From contig JBAZKV010000012.1 of NCBI GenBank assembly GCA_041650635.1, positions 1-51,980 on the forward strand: a stretch of 51,980 nt of DNA, in the 5' to 3' direction. Both the position numbers and the translations under genes were made by a program. Every line of letters begins with the position of its first letter. Within the stretch, counting starts at the first letter, position 1. This DNA is from Candidatus Margulisiibacteriota bacterium. Lineage in GTDB: Bacteria; Margulisbacteria; WOR-1; JAKLHX01; JBAZKV01. This document shows, piece by piece, positions 23,075 through 30,961 of the stretch. A model generated the notes under the pieces. The model was not told where the DNA came from. It ran no database searches and saw only the letters and a program-made list of their open reading frames with translations.

Positions 23075-24888
23075 CACCGCCTCCACACTATCATCCAGAC
23101 AACCAGGGCAAGGCCAAGGACCATTCCGGAAAGGTTAAGATTAAGCTCTCCGGTCTGCACTTTCCTGAGACTGGAAGAAAAGGAATAAAAAACGCTTCCG
23201 ACAGCATAATTGAACCTGTTCAGGATGCCTTCGTCCAGGATCCTTGAAACAGACGCGGAAACGGAAATAAAGCTCCCTATCAAAGCCCCGTAGAGGTCAT
23301 CGAACCAGAAGCCCCGTCCGGCAGCATAAAGATAAGGTCGGGCAGCAAAACCCAGCAGGGATAATATCCTTCGTCTGAAATAATAAGCGGCAACCCCCGT
23401 GGTTATAACGGCCAGAGAAAGTATAGTTATGCTGCTAAAAAATATCTCGCGCATGAACTCCGAAAAAGCAAGATGCTCGACATGAATGCCGGACAGATGC
23501 AGGCTGCTTGAAAAAGCCGGCGCCAAAAGCCAACTAACGAAAGAGGCAAGCGCCAGCAACGCCAGCGGAAGGCTCATCTGCCACGGAGCATCATGGCCAT
23601 GGGCTTTAGAGCCGGCACCGAGAAAAACTTTTGAATAAGTGCGAAGTGTATAAAGGATCGTAAAGACCGCGGCAATGCATATAAGGATAAAAGGAAGGGT
23701 CTCTTTGGATGCATAACCCGCCGCCAGGATAAGGTCTTTGGAAAAGAAACCGTTAAGGATGGGAATGCCCATAAGAGCAAGGGCGCCGGCGCCGAAGCAG
23801 AGCGCTGTCAACCTCATCCGGCCAAAAAGGCCTCCCATGGAATCTATGTTCCTTGTGCCGACGGCATGGATAACGGCGCCGGCGCACAAAAAGAGAAGGG
23901 CCTTGAAGATGGCATGGCTCATCAGATGGAACTGCGAGGCAAACAGCCCGCCCGCCCCTATAGAGAACATCATAAAGCCTAGCTGGCTGACGGTAGAATA
24001 AGCAAGTATCCTTTTAAGGTCCTTCTCGGAAAGTGCCATGGAAGCAGCAAGGATGGCGGTGAGCGCTCCCACCCAGGCCAGTGAAGTTGTCCAGTAAGGA
24101 ACTTCATGAAAAAGAGGAAATACCCTTGCCATAAGATAGACGCCTGCATTGACCATGGTGGCGGCATGGATTAGAGCCGAGATCGTGGTGGGAGCCTCCA
24201 TGGCATCGGGCAGCCACACATGAAGCGGCGCCTGAGCCGATTTGCCTATCGCCCCCAGCATAAAGCCGAAGGCTGAAACGGCAAGAACAGCCGAAGGCAG
24301 CATCCCTAGTTTTGCGGCTACCTCAGCCATATTGAAAGTGCCTGTATATACATATAATAGAAGGATGCCGATAAGAAGTCCGATATCCCCCACCCTGGTC
24401 GTCATAAAGGCCTTGATGCCTGCGCGGACGGCTTTGGGGTCCCTGTAGAAAAAACCTATAAGGGCATATGAACACAGCCCAACTATCTCCCAGAAGATGT
24501 AAAGAGTGAGGAAGTTATCGGAAAGCACGAGCCCTATCATCGAGCCGATAAAGAGCAGTACCAGGCTGTAATACCTGAGAAGGCCGTCCTCTTTTTCCAT
24601 GTATTTTACAGAATAAAGCACTATCAAGGCGCCGATCACGGCTGCAACGCACACAAGGTTGACCGATAATGCATCAAGGGTGATGCCGATATTTATGCCC
24701 GGCAGCCATTCGAAAGAAAAAGCGCTTCCCTGACTTATCTGCGGTATAAGCATCAGCGAAAACACGGCAGTTATCATGGCCGCAAGGACAGCAAAAGCAT
24801 TCCTGAACCCGCCTCCAAAGAGCTGGGCCGCCGGCACCAGGGCCGCTGACAAAACTGGCACTAAAATAACAAGCGCGCCAAAAACCAT
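23074..24888 (-). CDS. Antiporter-like pump subunit 1 (NuoL type)
   Basis: 604 residues, the usual NuoL length, so it probably includes the long lateral helix and last membrane helix that brace the membrane arm. The helix-5 glutamate is in FWEIVGLCSYALIG and the helix-7 lysine in IGKSAQAPLHVWLPDAMEAPTT, followed by LIHAATMVNAGVYL. The C-terminal pattern KVQTGELNLN near the last helix is typical of NuoL. It is the distal pump of the complex. It sits 1 nt after the NuoK-like gene and couples to the NuoM-like gene by a TGATG junction. Confidence 0.93.
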   Translation of the reverse strand: MVFGALVILVPVLSAALVPAAQLFGGGFRNAFAVLAAMITAVFSLMLIPQISQGSAFSFEWLPGINIGITLDALSVNLVCVAAVIGALIVLYSVKYMEKEDGLLRYYSLVLLFIGSMIGLVLSDNFLTLYIFWEIVGLCSYALIGFFYRDPKAVRAGIKAFMTTRVGDIGLLIGILLLYVYTGTFNMAEVAAKLGMLPSAVLAVSAFGFMLGAIGKSAQAPLHVWLPDAMEAPTTISALIHAATMVNAGVYLMARVFPLFHEVPYWTTSLAWVGALTAILAASMALSEKDLKRILAYSTVSQLGFMMFSIGAGGLFASQFHLMSHAIFKALLFLCAGAVIHAVGTRNIDSMGGLFGRMRLTALCFGAGALALMGIPILNGFFSKDLILAAGYASKETLPFILICIAAVFTILYTLRTYSKVFLGAGSKAHGHDAPWQMSLPLALLALASFVSWLLAPAFSSSLHLSGIHVEHLAFSEFMREIFFSSITILSLAVITTGVAAYYFRRRILSLLGFAARPYLYAAGRGFWFDDLYGALIGSFISVSASVSRILDEGILNRFNYAVGSVFYSFSSSLRKVQTGELNLNLSGMVLGLALVVWMIVWRR

Positions 24889-24889
24889 A

Positions 24890-25207
24890 TTATCCTTTCA
24901 ACTTATTAAGATGCTTGACATCCAGGGAGCGGTTCTGCTTAAAAAGGTTCATTATCAGAGCCAGAACAATGGCCGTGACCACCACTTCAATCACTATAAT
25001 AGTGACGACCAGGGACTGGGTTATCGAGGTGTTGCCGTGAAGATAGCCGAAGCTGATAAAGGCAAAGCTCGCCGCCCTTGCCATTATCTCTATTCCTATG
25101 ATCATCCTGATCATGTTGGAGGTCCTTAGAACACTGGCAAAGCCGATAAAGAACAGGACAGCAGAGCCCGCAAGATTAAGGTCTATATTGGGAAAAGGCA
25201 GGTTCAT
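24890..25207 (-). CDS. NuoK/MrpC-like membrane subunit
   Basis: 105 residues and three membrane helices. The two conserved membrane glutamates of NuoK are present as Glu40 (MIIGIEIMARA) and Glu74 (IVIEVVVTAI). The start is the ATG at 25207, which overlaps the previous stop by 4 nt; the longer open frame upstream is not homologous. In complex I this subunit lies in the E-channel connecting the quinone site to the pumps. Its place ahead of NuoL, M and N-like genes is the canonical nuoKLMN order. Confidence 0.92.
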   Translation of the reverse strand: MNLPFPNIDLNLAGSAVLFFIGFASVLRTSNMIRMIIGIEIMARAASFAFISFGYLHGNTSITQSLVVTIIVIEVVVTAIVLALIMNLFKQNRSLDVKHLNKLKG

Positions 25208-25440
25208 TGCTTGTTCCTTTCGGCAAAGAAAACCAGTATGCCCATTGCAGCAGTAAAGATCAGCACTGCCTGGACTATGGTGTCGAGCTTCCTGAAATTC
25301 CAGAGGACATGGTGAAAATCGCCGAGGTTGATTATCGCAAACGGAAGGGCCGGGACCGAGTAAAGAGATAGTCCTATAACAAGGAACGAGAGCAGCAGCA
25401 GTACCGCGGACAAAAGGAGAACAATGTTCTTCACGCTCAT
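25204..25440 (-). CDS. Small membrane subunit, MbhE/MrpB-like
   Basis: 78 residues with two hydrophobic segments, at about 5-27 and 52-72. The second half, FRKLDTIVQAVLIFTAAMGILVFF, resembles the FRGxDTLxEVxVLFxAxxG pattern of the MbhE and MrpA-tail/MrpB group of antiporter subunits, although the usual glutamate is replaced by Gln here. Its partners in Mrp and Mbh systems take part in sodium/proton exchange. It overlaps its neighbours by 4 nt on both sides, so it is firmly part of the operon. Confidence 0.6.
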   Translation of the reverse strand: MSVKNIVLLLSAVLLLLSFLVIGLSLYSVPALPFAIINLGDFHHVLWNFRKLDTIVQAVLIFTAAMGILVFFAERNKQ

Positions 25441-25676
25441 TTTCTTTGCCCGTCCTCGTCATTGGTCATGCTGACGACCGTAGAGAACATTACGGTGATA
25501 AGGCCTGCGCAGACAGAGAGCTCAAATACGGCGGCATAGGGGGAGTTCATCTTAAAAAAAGCTATCGAGAGAAGTATGCTCAGTATCCCGAGACAGATAC
25601 CGGCCTTGAGAAGGTCCTTCAGCAGGACCGCGCCTGCCGCGCTTAAGACTAACCCTGTCAAAAGTATAAGGTTCAT
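25437..25676 (-). CDS. Small membrane subunit, MbhD-like (or NuoJ-like), first gene of the hydrogenase operon
   Basis: 79 residues with three hydrophobic segments. LLKDLLKAGICLGILSILLSIAFF followed by SPYAAVFELSVCAGL resembles the MbhD/DUF4040 domain (LxxxDLxKAxIxLGxxSLLxAxxFxLLxAPDVAxxExxxGAG). NuoJ is an alternative, since it occupies this place before NuoK in complex I. The ATG has an AAGGA site and lies about 42 nt after the expected transcription start of the operon promoter. Confidence 0.6.
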   Translation of the reverse strand: MNLILLTGLVLSAAGAVLLKDLLKAGICLGILSILLSIAFFKMNSPYAAVFELSVCAGLITVMFSTVVSMTNDEDGQRK

Positions 25677-25696
25677 TTCGTCCTTTTCAATAAAAA

Positions 25697-25714
25697 TCCG
25701 CCTCCGTCGGCGGA
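25697..25714 (-). promoter_or_regulatory. Leader hairpin with T-run ahead of the hydrogenase operon
   Basis: On the minus strand TCCGCC, a 6-nt loop and GGCGGA form a 6-bp GC-rich stem followed at once by TTTTTATT. It lies between the promoter and the first gene, so it has the form of an intrinsic terminator or attenuator that transcripts must pass. It could instead be a mobile palindromic repeat, since GC-rich CCGCC/GGCGG units of this kind are common in some candidate phyla. Confidence 0.5.
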
Positions 25715-25724
25715 CTACACTGGA

Positions 25725-25753
25725 ATTATAACGGAAATAGAATTTGTATTCAA
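25725..25753 (-). promoter_or_regulatory. Promoter of the hydrogenase operon
   Basis: On the minus strand TTGAAT (25748-25753), a 17-bp spacer and a perfect TATAAT (25725-25730). Transcription should start near 25718, about 42 nt before the first ATG (25676). It is one of the best sigma-70-like promoters in the window and shows that the hydrogenase operon need not depend on read-through from the biotin genes. Confidence 0.75.
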
Positions 25754-25768
25754 GCCGGTCGGGGTTCT

Positions 25769-26641
25769 TTATGCCGGGGCGGACAAAGAGTCTGCTATGA
25801 TCAGCCCGGCTTTTTCAAAAAAATAGGCTTCAAACGAAAGCCCCAGTTTATCAGTTCTAAAATAGTGCGCCCCATAGTATGGAGCCCCCGCATCACAAGC
25901 ACCAGAAACATACCTCCGACCATTTTTTAGCCATGAGGAAACAAGAGCGTCTCCCGTTCTTTGAGCAAGAGCTCCGTTGGCAAACACCATAACAGGAGGG
26001 AACAATTCTGCTATCGGATAAAATGCTCCGGGACTAAACTCTAAAAGGGGAACTGTGTCATCAGCATTGAATTCTTTGGGTCTTTCTATTGCCCCATTTT
26101 TGTCATACGCATAATTTGCACCTTTATTGTAGACTACGAACGAATATGGGCTAATAGAAAGATCTCCCCTTTTGTTCAACAGCTCAATATAATCCCTATA
26201 CCCGCGATAAGCTTGTGGAACATGCCCAATGGGTGTGTTGTCGCGTGTTGTATCCAGAACAACCACAATATGTTCTTTTTGGACAAATCCCGCGGTACTT
26301 TCCCTCAATATCCTAAATACATCGTCATAAAGGCAGTTGGAGCTGACCTTTTCGCTATAATGCACAACTCCCGCGTCATCAAGAACATGTTCCATGTTCC
26401 GCAAAAGATATCCCCCCTGGGTCAGATTAGCTATAACATGTATGGGGACCCCCAGATCGTTCGCCCTTTGGACCGAAGGAGCTATAAGGTGTGAACACAA
26501 AAGGCGTGATTCCATTGCCACACAAAGCGCGTTATCATGCGCGATCCTTGCATATTTATTGTCAAACGGAACACAGGCTTCCACAGTCCGCACCTGCCGC
26601 ATTGTCACTCTTGGCCTCAGATTTAATGGCACACCTTTCAT
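25769..26641 (-). CDS. Uncharacterised protein between hycI and the hydrogenase operon
   Basis: 290 residues; I recognise no family. The ATG at 26641 has a strong AAAGGAG site, so it is a real gene. Predicted structure alternates strands and helices (VPIHVIANL, HIVVVLDTT, YSFVVYN, PPVMVFANG), suggesting a soluble alpha/beta fold. Candidate functional residues include five cysteines (among them Cys in RYVSGACDAGAPYYGAHYF) and several histidines. The last segment loosely resembles the Cys-containing end of caspase-like folds (strand then GACDAG), but a matching catalytic His is not obvious, so I do not assign it. It lies 58 nt after the HycI-like gene and just upstream of the hydrogenase promoter. 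No signal peptide or membrane helix. Confidence 0.7.
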   Translation of the reverse strand: MKGVPLNLRPRVTMRQVRTVEACVPFDNKYARIAHDNALCVAMESRLLCSHLIAPSVQRANDLGVPIHVIANLTQGGYLLRNMEHVLDDAGVVHYSEKVSSNCLYDDVFRILRESTAGFVQKEHIVVVLDTTRDNTPIGHVPQAYRGYRDYIELLNKRGDLSISPYSFVVYNKGANYAYDKNGAIERPKEFNADDTVPLLEFSPGAFYPIAELFPPVMVFANGALAQRTGDALVSSWLKNGRRYVSGACDAGAPYYGAHYFRTDKLGLSFEAYFFEKAGLIIADSLSAPA

Positions 26642-26699
26642 CGCCAGGACTCCTTTGAAAGTTTATCTTCAGATTTTTACGGGGATTTCAGCAGCGCGG

Positions 26700-27170
26700 C
26701 TATTGCAGATTTATGGCCCGGATCATCTTACGCAAGGCTTCTTCAACTTCCCGAGATATGCCGTCTCCCGCTCTCATGCTCTTTGGCTGGATCCCGAACA
26801 ATACCACCACTGCTCCGGTCTCTTGTTCTAAATAATCAACAAATACCGACAGCGGAAAAGAATGAGTGGAAAACCCGGCACCTTCTATCTGTTCCTTATC
26901 CAATATTTTTGCACCGCCAGGCTCTCCTCCAAAGTCTGCGGCATCAATTATCAAGATATGGGAAGCTTTTGTCTTTTTTATCGGCCCCGTAAGGTTTTCG
27001 GGTGTTGTTCCGCCGAGAAAGACCTCAACCTTAGGATTGTTCAATGTTTTTTGCAGCTCTTTGGCAATAAACATCCCTGCGGCATCATCCCCGTTCATTT
27101 CGTTGCCGACGCCTATAACGACAAGTTTTGTATAGCCTGTTATTTTATTTTTGAGTTCCTGAACTGACAC
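26700..27170 (-). CDS. hycI: Hydrogenase maturation protease, HycI family
   Basis: 156 residues. The family start GVGNEMNGDDAAGMFIAKEL has the metal-binding acidic residue (Asp or Glu after GN), IIDAADFGG gives the second ligand region, and THSFPLSVFVDYLE supplies the conserved histidine. These enzymes remove the C-terminal tail of [NiFe] large subunits after nickel insertion. The obvious target is the large subunit at 17701-18879, which has a HycE-like Arg-Met cut site. The start is a GTG that lies 26 nt inside the end of bioA, so it is translated from the biotin operon message. The other hyp genes are not in this window. Confidence 0.88.
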   Translation of the reverse strand: MSVQELKNKITGYTKLVVIGVGNEMNGDDAAGMFIAKELQKTLNNPKVEVFLGGTTPENLTGPIKKTKASHILIIDAADFGGEPGGAKILDKEQIEGAGFSTHSFPLSVFVDYLEQETGAVVVLFGIQPKSMRAGDGISREVEEALRKMIRAINLQ

Positions 27171-28512
27171 TGCTTAACACCTTATACATCCTTTTAAGGA
27201 TGTCTTTAAGTTCGCTCTCCCTGGTTGAAAGCGGCAGATACAAATACACCACATTTCCTATGGGCCTCAGGATCAGACCGTGCTTTAGCCCTTCCTTATA
27301 GATCCGTTGTCCTATCCTATCCTCAAAAGCAAATGGTGTTTTTGCGGTTTTGTCCCTGACAAGCTCAACTGCCCCGATCAGGCCTTTACATCTGACATCC
27401 CCGACAAAAGGAAGGCTTCTTAATCGGGAAAGTCCTTTCTTGAGTAGTCCGGAAAGTTTTTTTGCCTTTTGCAGGGTCTTCTCCTGCCTGAAAAGCTTTA
27501 GGCTTGCCAGAGCCGCGGCGCAGCCTATGGGATTTGCCGTATAAGTATGCCCGTGATAAAAGGACTTGCGTTTTTCATAGTCCGCATGGAATGCCATGAA
27601 TACCTTTTCTGTTGTAAGAGTTGCGGCAAAGGGCAGGGTCCCGGAGGTTATCCCCTTGGAAAGGCACAGAAAGTCGGGTGATACTTTGGCCCATTCACAG
27701 GCGAACATTTTGCCGGTGCGGCCGAATCCGGTAGCCACCTCATCCAGGATAAGATGAACATTATATTTTTTGCAAAGTTGCGCGGCTCTTTTCAGGTATT
27801 CATGAGGATAAATGATCATTCCTCCCGCGGCAAGAACGATGGGCTCCATTATTAAAGCAGAGATCTCCTTTGACCTTCTTTTCAGCAGAACTTCAAGAGG
27901 CTTAATACAGTCTATAGAACACGATACCCTTTCTTTCTTCATAGGACACCTGTAACAATAAGGGGTGGGCGCGCTGAAGGATCTAAAGAACAGAGGCTTG
28001 AACAGTTTATTAAAAACATCCACTTCGCTTACGCTCATAGCCCCTGCGGTATCGCCGTGATAACCCAGCTCAAGGCAGACGAACTTTTCTTTGGTCCTTA
28101 CCCCCCTATTCTTCCAGTATTGGAACGACATCTTAAGCGCGGTCTCGACAGCTGTTGAGCCGTCATCCGAATAGAACACCCTGGCCAGTCCTTTTGGAGC
28201 AATTGAGATCAGCTTTTCCGCAAGTTCAACCGCCTTTTTATGCGTGAACCCCGCGAACATTACATGGTCCAGCTTCTTTATCTGGGACTTTACCGCTGCG
28301 ATTATTTTTGGGTGGCAGTGCCCGTGGACATTGCACCACCAGCTTGAGACCGTATCGTAATAGAATTTTCCCTTTTCGTCAAAAAGCTTTACACCCTTTG
28401 CCTTTTCGACCAATACAGGAGGAAGTGTTTCATGGTCCTTCATCTGCGTAAAGGGGTGCCAGTTGTATCTTAGATCGCGTTTGATCCATCCGCTCATGTT
28501 ATTGCAGTTCAT
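27145..28512 (-). CDS. bioA: Adenosylmethionine-8-amino-7-oxononanoate aminotransferase
   Basis: BioA converts KAPA to DAPA in biotin synthesis, normally with S-adenosylmethionine as amino donor. 455 residues, a class III PLP aminotransferase. Family features: HPFTQMKDH near the N-terminus, VSSWWCNVHGHCHP, the cofactor-contact segment DDGSTAVETALKMSFQYW, LILDEVATGFGRTG with the cofactor Asp, and LSKGITSGTLP with the PLP lysine. The start overlaps the bioD stop by 4 nt (ATGA). The end overlaps the HycI-like gene by 26 nt. Confidence 0.97.
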   Translation of the reverse strand: MNCNNMSGWIKRDLRYNWHPFTQMKDHETLPPVLVEKAKGVKLFDEKGKFYYDTVSSWWCNVHGHCHPKIIAAVKSQIKKLDHVMFAGFTHKKAVELAEKLISIAPKGLARVFYSDDGSTAVETALKMSFQYWKNRGVRTKEKFVCLELGYHGDTAGAMSVSEVDVFNKLFKPLFFRSFSAPTPYCYRCPMKKERVSCSIDCIKPLEVLLKRRSKEISALIMEPIVLAAGGMIIYPHEYLKRAAQLCKKYNVHLILDEVATGFGRTGKMFACEWAKVSPDFLCLSKGITSGTLPFAATLTTEKVFMAFHADYEKRKSFYHGHTYTANPIGCAAALASLKLFRQEKTLQKAKKLSGLLKKGLSRLRSLPFVGDVRCKGLIGAVELVRDKTAKTPFAFEDRIGQRIYKEGLKHGLILRPIGNVVYLYLPLSTRESELKDILKRMYKVLSSVSSGTQK

Positions 28513-29138
28513 CCTTTATATGGCAGCGTTCCAAGGACCGGGACCCCGGCCAGTTCACTTATTATTAAGGGATTATCCTTAAGTATCTTTGGGTCCTGGT
28601 CCTCCTGCATATTGTTGAACACTATCCCAAGTATCTTTATCTTTCTTTTTTTCAATGCTTCAACTGTCATAAGCGTCTGATTTACCGTGCCAAGCCTGTT
28701 TGCCGCGACAATTACGGCCGGCAATCCCAACTCTTTTACGACATCGATGACCAGGGTCTTTTTGTTCAACGGCACCAGAGCGCCCCCCACCCCTTCCACT
28801 ATCACATGATCAAACATTTTTGAAAGTTTCTTAAATGAGGTCTTTATCTTCTGCACATCTATTTTTTTCTTCTCGAGCCTGGCCGCAAGATGGGGGGACG
28901 AAGCATGCTTAAAACTGTAGGGATTGACCAGATCAATGATATCCTTAACAGCTCTTTTGGTTTTTCCTGCCATCTTAAGATGCTGCGCTATGTCAGGAGA
29001 AAAACCTTTGGAGCCGGTCTGCACCCACTTCTGCGTGACCGCGTTGATGCCTTTGTCCAGCAGTTCGTTATAGATTTTTCCCGTAAAATAGGTCTTGCCC
29101 ACAGCGGTATCCGTCCCGCAGATAAAAACAGCCTTCAT
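28509..29138 (-). CDS. bioD: Dethiobiotin synthetase
   Basis: BioD uses ATP and CO2 to close the ureido ring of dethiobiotin. I place the start at the ATG at 29138, giving 209 residues: it forms an ATGA junction with the bioC stop, has GAGG 7 nt upstream, and puts the P-loop GTDTAVGKT near the N-terminus as in the family. A GTG/ATG five codons earlier is less likely. Other motifs are KWVQTG, VEGVGGALVPL and ANRLGTVNQTL. It is a cytoplasmic homodimer in characterised cases. Confidence 0.95.
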   Translation of the reverse strand: MKAVFICGTDTAVGKTYFTGKIYNELLDKGINAVTQKWVQTGSKGFSPDIAQHLKMAGKTKRAVKDIIDLVNPYSFKHASSPHLAARLEKKKIDVQKIKTSFKKLSKMFDHVIVEGVGGALVPLNKKTLVIDVVKELGLPAVIVAANRLGTVNQTLMTVEALKKRKIKILGIVFNNMQEDQDPKILKDNPLIISELAGVPVLGTLPYKG

Positions 29139-29899
29139 ATTTGAGCCTCGCAAAAGAAGATCTGGTAAGTTGCCTCGAGCCCCTTATGTTTTTCTTTATA
29201 GAGCTCCTCCATTTTTTTCAGCGCCTCCTTGCCAAGGTACCTCGTCCCCATAACTCCCTGTCCCTGAGTCCCGGTGTATTTGATCTTAGTCAGAAGGTCC
29301 TTGAGAGACCTGTTCTTTTCTTTCAGTATTTCTTCTTTTATTGCCGTTTTTTTGAACACCCGTGCCAGGATCTTCGCCAGTTCCGTCTTTCCGTGGAACG
29401 CTTTTGAACTTATAAAAATGTTCTTTTGCAGGCAGGACCGTAGCGTCCAGTAGAGCTCGTGGAATGTCAGGGGGCCAAAGATCGAAAACATCATCCTTCC
29501 GCCCGGACCAAGCAGTTCCTTAAAGGACAGCAGCGCTTTTTCCAAGTCCCTGAACCACTGGAAAGCCGCATTGGATACAATGAGGTCAAAAGGAGCTGCC
29601 GAGGAGAATTCTTCCGCATCAGCAACAATGTACTCGGCATCGCCCACCTTTTTCTTCGCCTCCAGTATCATTTCGTCTGATATGTCCAGAGCGTAAATGC
29701 GCGCCGATCTATATTTGCCTCTCAGCATTTTTGTAAGCAGCCCGGTCCCGCATCCGATATCAAGTATCTGATGCGCGCTCTCCGGAAGCATCCCGATCAG
29801 CTTCTGTGCAGCCTGCTGCTGAACTCCGGCATACCTGTCATAGGTCTTGGCATACCTGGAAAAGTTGCGTTTAACAGTCTCTTTTGCCGTCTTGGGCAT
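29135..29899 (-). CDS. bioC: Malonyl-ACP O-methyltransferase
   Basis: BioC methylates malonyl-ACP so that fatty acid synthesis can build the pimeloyl chain. 254 residues. The N-terminal pattern VKRNFSRYAKTYDRYAGVQ is diagnostic of BioC, followed by the SAM-binding LDIGCGTGLLTKML, ALDISDEMI, and DLIVSNAAFQWFRD. GPLTFHELYWTL is another BioC-specific segment. It lies 29 nt after the bioH-like gene and overlaps bioD by 4 nt, so methylation and later demethylation of the ester are encoded side by side. Confidence 0.94.
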   Translation of the reverse strand: MPKTAKETVKRNFSRYAKTYDRYAGVQQQAAQKLIGMLPESAHQILDIGCGTGLLTKMLRGKYRSARIYALDISDEMILEAKKKVGDAEYIVADAEEFSSAAPFDLIVSNAAFQWFRDLEKALLSFKELLGPGGRMMFSIFGPLTFHELYWTLRSCLQKNIFISSKAFHGKTELAKILARVFKKTAIKEEILKEKNRSLKDLLTKIKYTGTQGQGVMGTRYLGKEALKKMEELYKEKHKGLEATYQIFFCEAQI

Positions 29900-29928
29900 A
29901 GAGATAATGATAACAAATCGCAGGCGAT

Positions 29929-30576
29929 CTATGGGAACGGTATATGTCCTGCCCCTTCGACAAGTTCAAAACTTGCTCCGGGCAGCTTTTTCTTTAGTTC
30001 TATAACTTCTTTGGCCGGCACTATCCGGTCATTGAGGCCGTAGATAAAGGACGCCTTGGTATTTTTTAGCGCTTCCGTATCAAGCGGGTTTGCGACCAGA
30101 TAGTCCAGTCCCGCATACAATTCTTCAAGAGAGAACATTTCCAGATATTCTTTCATCAATTTATCCTTGAACCATTTAGAAGCCTGTTCTTTTCCTCCGG
30201 CAAAGCATTCAAGGTAGAACTTATAAAGATATGCCTTCCTGCTTTCTTTTAGGTATCCTTTGACCTTTTCTATTCCGTCTTTTTCATATTTCTTTTTTAT
30301 ACTAACAAGGATCAGCTCCTCAATCATCTCCGGATGCTTGACGGCAAAGTCTGCCGCGCAGTATCCCCCAAGAGACCAGCCGAAGAGGGAGACCTTTTTA
30401 ATATTGTTTTGGACGGCATACTCAAGAAATTCGGCTTCAAATGTGTTTGGGTTGAATGGCGCGGGCAGGATGTAGTCATAGGGCAGATCCAGTTTCTCGA
30501 AGATCCGGTGGTCCGTTGCCCAGCCGGGAAGAAGGATGAGGGAGGTGTCGCAGCGATTATTGGTTATCTTGAACAT
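29929..30576 (-). CDS. bioH: Alpha/beta hydrolase, probable pimeloyl-ACP methyl ester esterase (BioH-like)
   Basis: 215 residues, a small alpha/beta hydrolase. The nucleophile is Ser68 in FGWSLGGY; the acid is Asp in GLNDRIVPA; the histidine is in GAGHIPF near the C-terminus. In characterised pathways BioH, or a non-homologous replacement such as BioG, BioK, BioJ or BioV, removes the methyl group from pimeloyl-ACP methyl ester. Position directly before bioC in a biotin operon makes that role likely; sequence alone only proves a serine hydrolase. The first codons overlap the end of the DUF559 gene by 13 nt, and its ribosome-binding region (GAGGG, 4 nt from the ATG) is part of the repeat that ends the inserted module. 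Confidence 0.8.
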   Translation of the reverse strand: MFKITNNRCDTSLILLPGWATDHRIFEKLDLPYDYILPAPFNPNTFEAEFLEYAVQNNIKKVSLFGWSLGGYCAADFAVKHPEMIEELILVSIKKKYEKDGIEKVKGYLKESRKAYLYKFYLECFAGGKEQASKWFKDKLMKEYLEMFSLEELYAGLDYLVANPLDTEALKNTKASFIYGLNDRIVPAKEVIELKKKLPGASFELVEGAGHIPFP

Positions 30577-30950
30577 TTGGCCCTCACCCTACCCTCTCCC
30601 AGAGGGAGAGGGATATTATCGTACAGTTGCCTTATCCTATCAAATAATTTGTGAATACTTTGGTTTACTTCCTTATTCGTCACCCTAATAAAAGTGTAAC
30701 CCTTTGATTCTATGATGTTTTGTCTTTCTTTGTCATATTCTTTTTGCTTAAGATGGATCGGACCGTCAATCTCAATAACCAGCTTCAACTCGCGGCAGCA
30801 GAAGTCAACGATAAATCCTTCTATAACAAATTGTCTTCTGAATTTGAGTTTTAAAAATTTGCTGTCCCTTAGATATTGCCATACCTTATTCTCTTCCCAT
30901 CTGTGTTCTTTTCTAAGTTGCCTGGCAAATTCCTTTTTTATCTGTCTCAA
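30564..30950 (-). CDS. DUF559 endonuclease-domain protein (Vsr-like)
   Basis: 128 residues of the DUF559/Vsr-like PD-(D/E)XK nuclease group: LRKEHRWEENKVWQYLR, FRRQFVIEGFIVDFCCRELKLVIEIDG with the catalytic Asp and Glu, then ERQNIIESKGYTFIRVTNKEV. The start is a TTG at 30950 with a GGGGAG site that lies within the flanking repeat. The last residues, IPLPLGEGRVRAKC, are encoded by the opposite terminal repeat, a tail I associate with many DUF559 proteins. It interrupts the biotin operon and is more AT-rich than its neighbours, so it is probably a selfish gene rather than a biotin gene. Its cleavage target is unknown. Confidence 0.88.
   Translation of the reverse strand: MRQIKKEFARQLRKEHRWEENKVWQYLRDSKFLKLKFRRQFVIEGFIVDFCCRELKLVIEIDGPIHLKQKEYDKERQNIIESKGYTFIRVTNKEVNQSIHKLFDRIRQLYDNIPLPLGEGRVRAKCSR
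30581..30612 (+). repeat. Left terminal repeat of the DUF559 module
   Basis: CCCTCACCCTA followed by the palindrome CCCTCTCCC (30592-30600), AGA, GGGAGAGGG (30604-30612). On the minus strand it encodes the PLPLGEGRV tail of the DUF559 protein and supplies the purine-rich GGTGAGGG before the bioH-like ATG. Confidence 0.8.
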
Positions 30951-30961
30951 AATAAGTCTCC

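Noticed and set aside
16402..25676. Calling the operon respiratory complex I (nuo)
   Set aside because: The large subunit has both CxxC nickel-binding pairs and the small subunit has the hydrogenase-type CxxC. No NADH-oxidising subunits are encoded.
29935..29985. A TTCGACAAG...CTTG palindromic repeat inside the bioH-like gene
   Set aside because: The DNA resembles a known repeat style, but the encoded residues are the normal strand before the catalytic histidine, so no insertion is evident.
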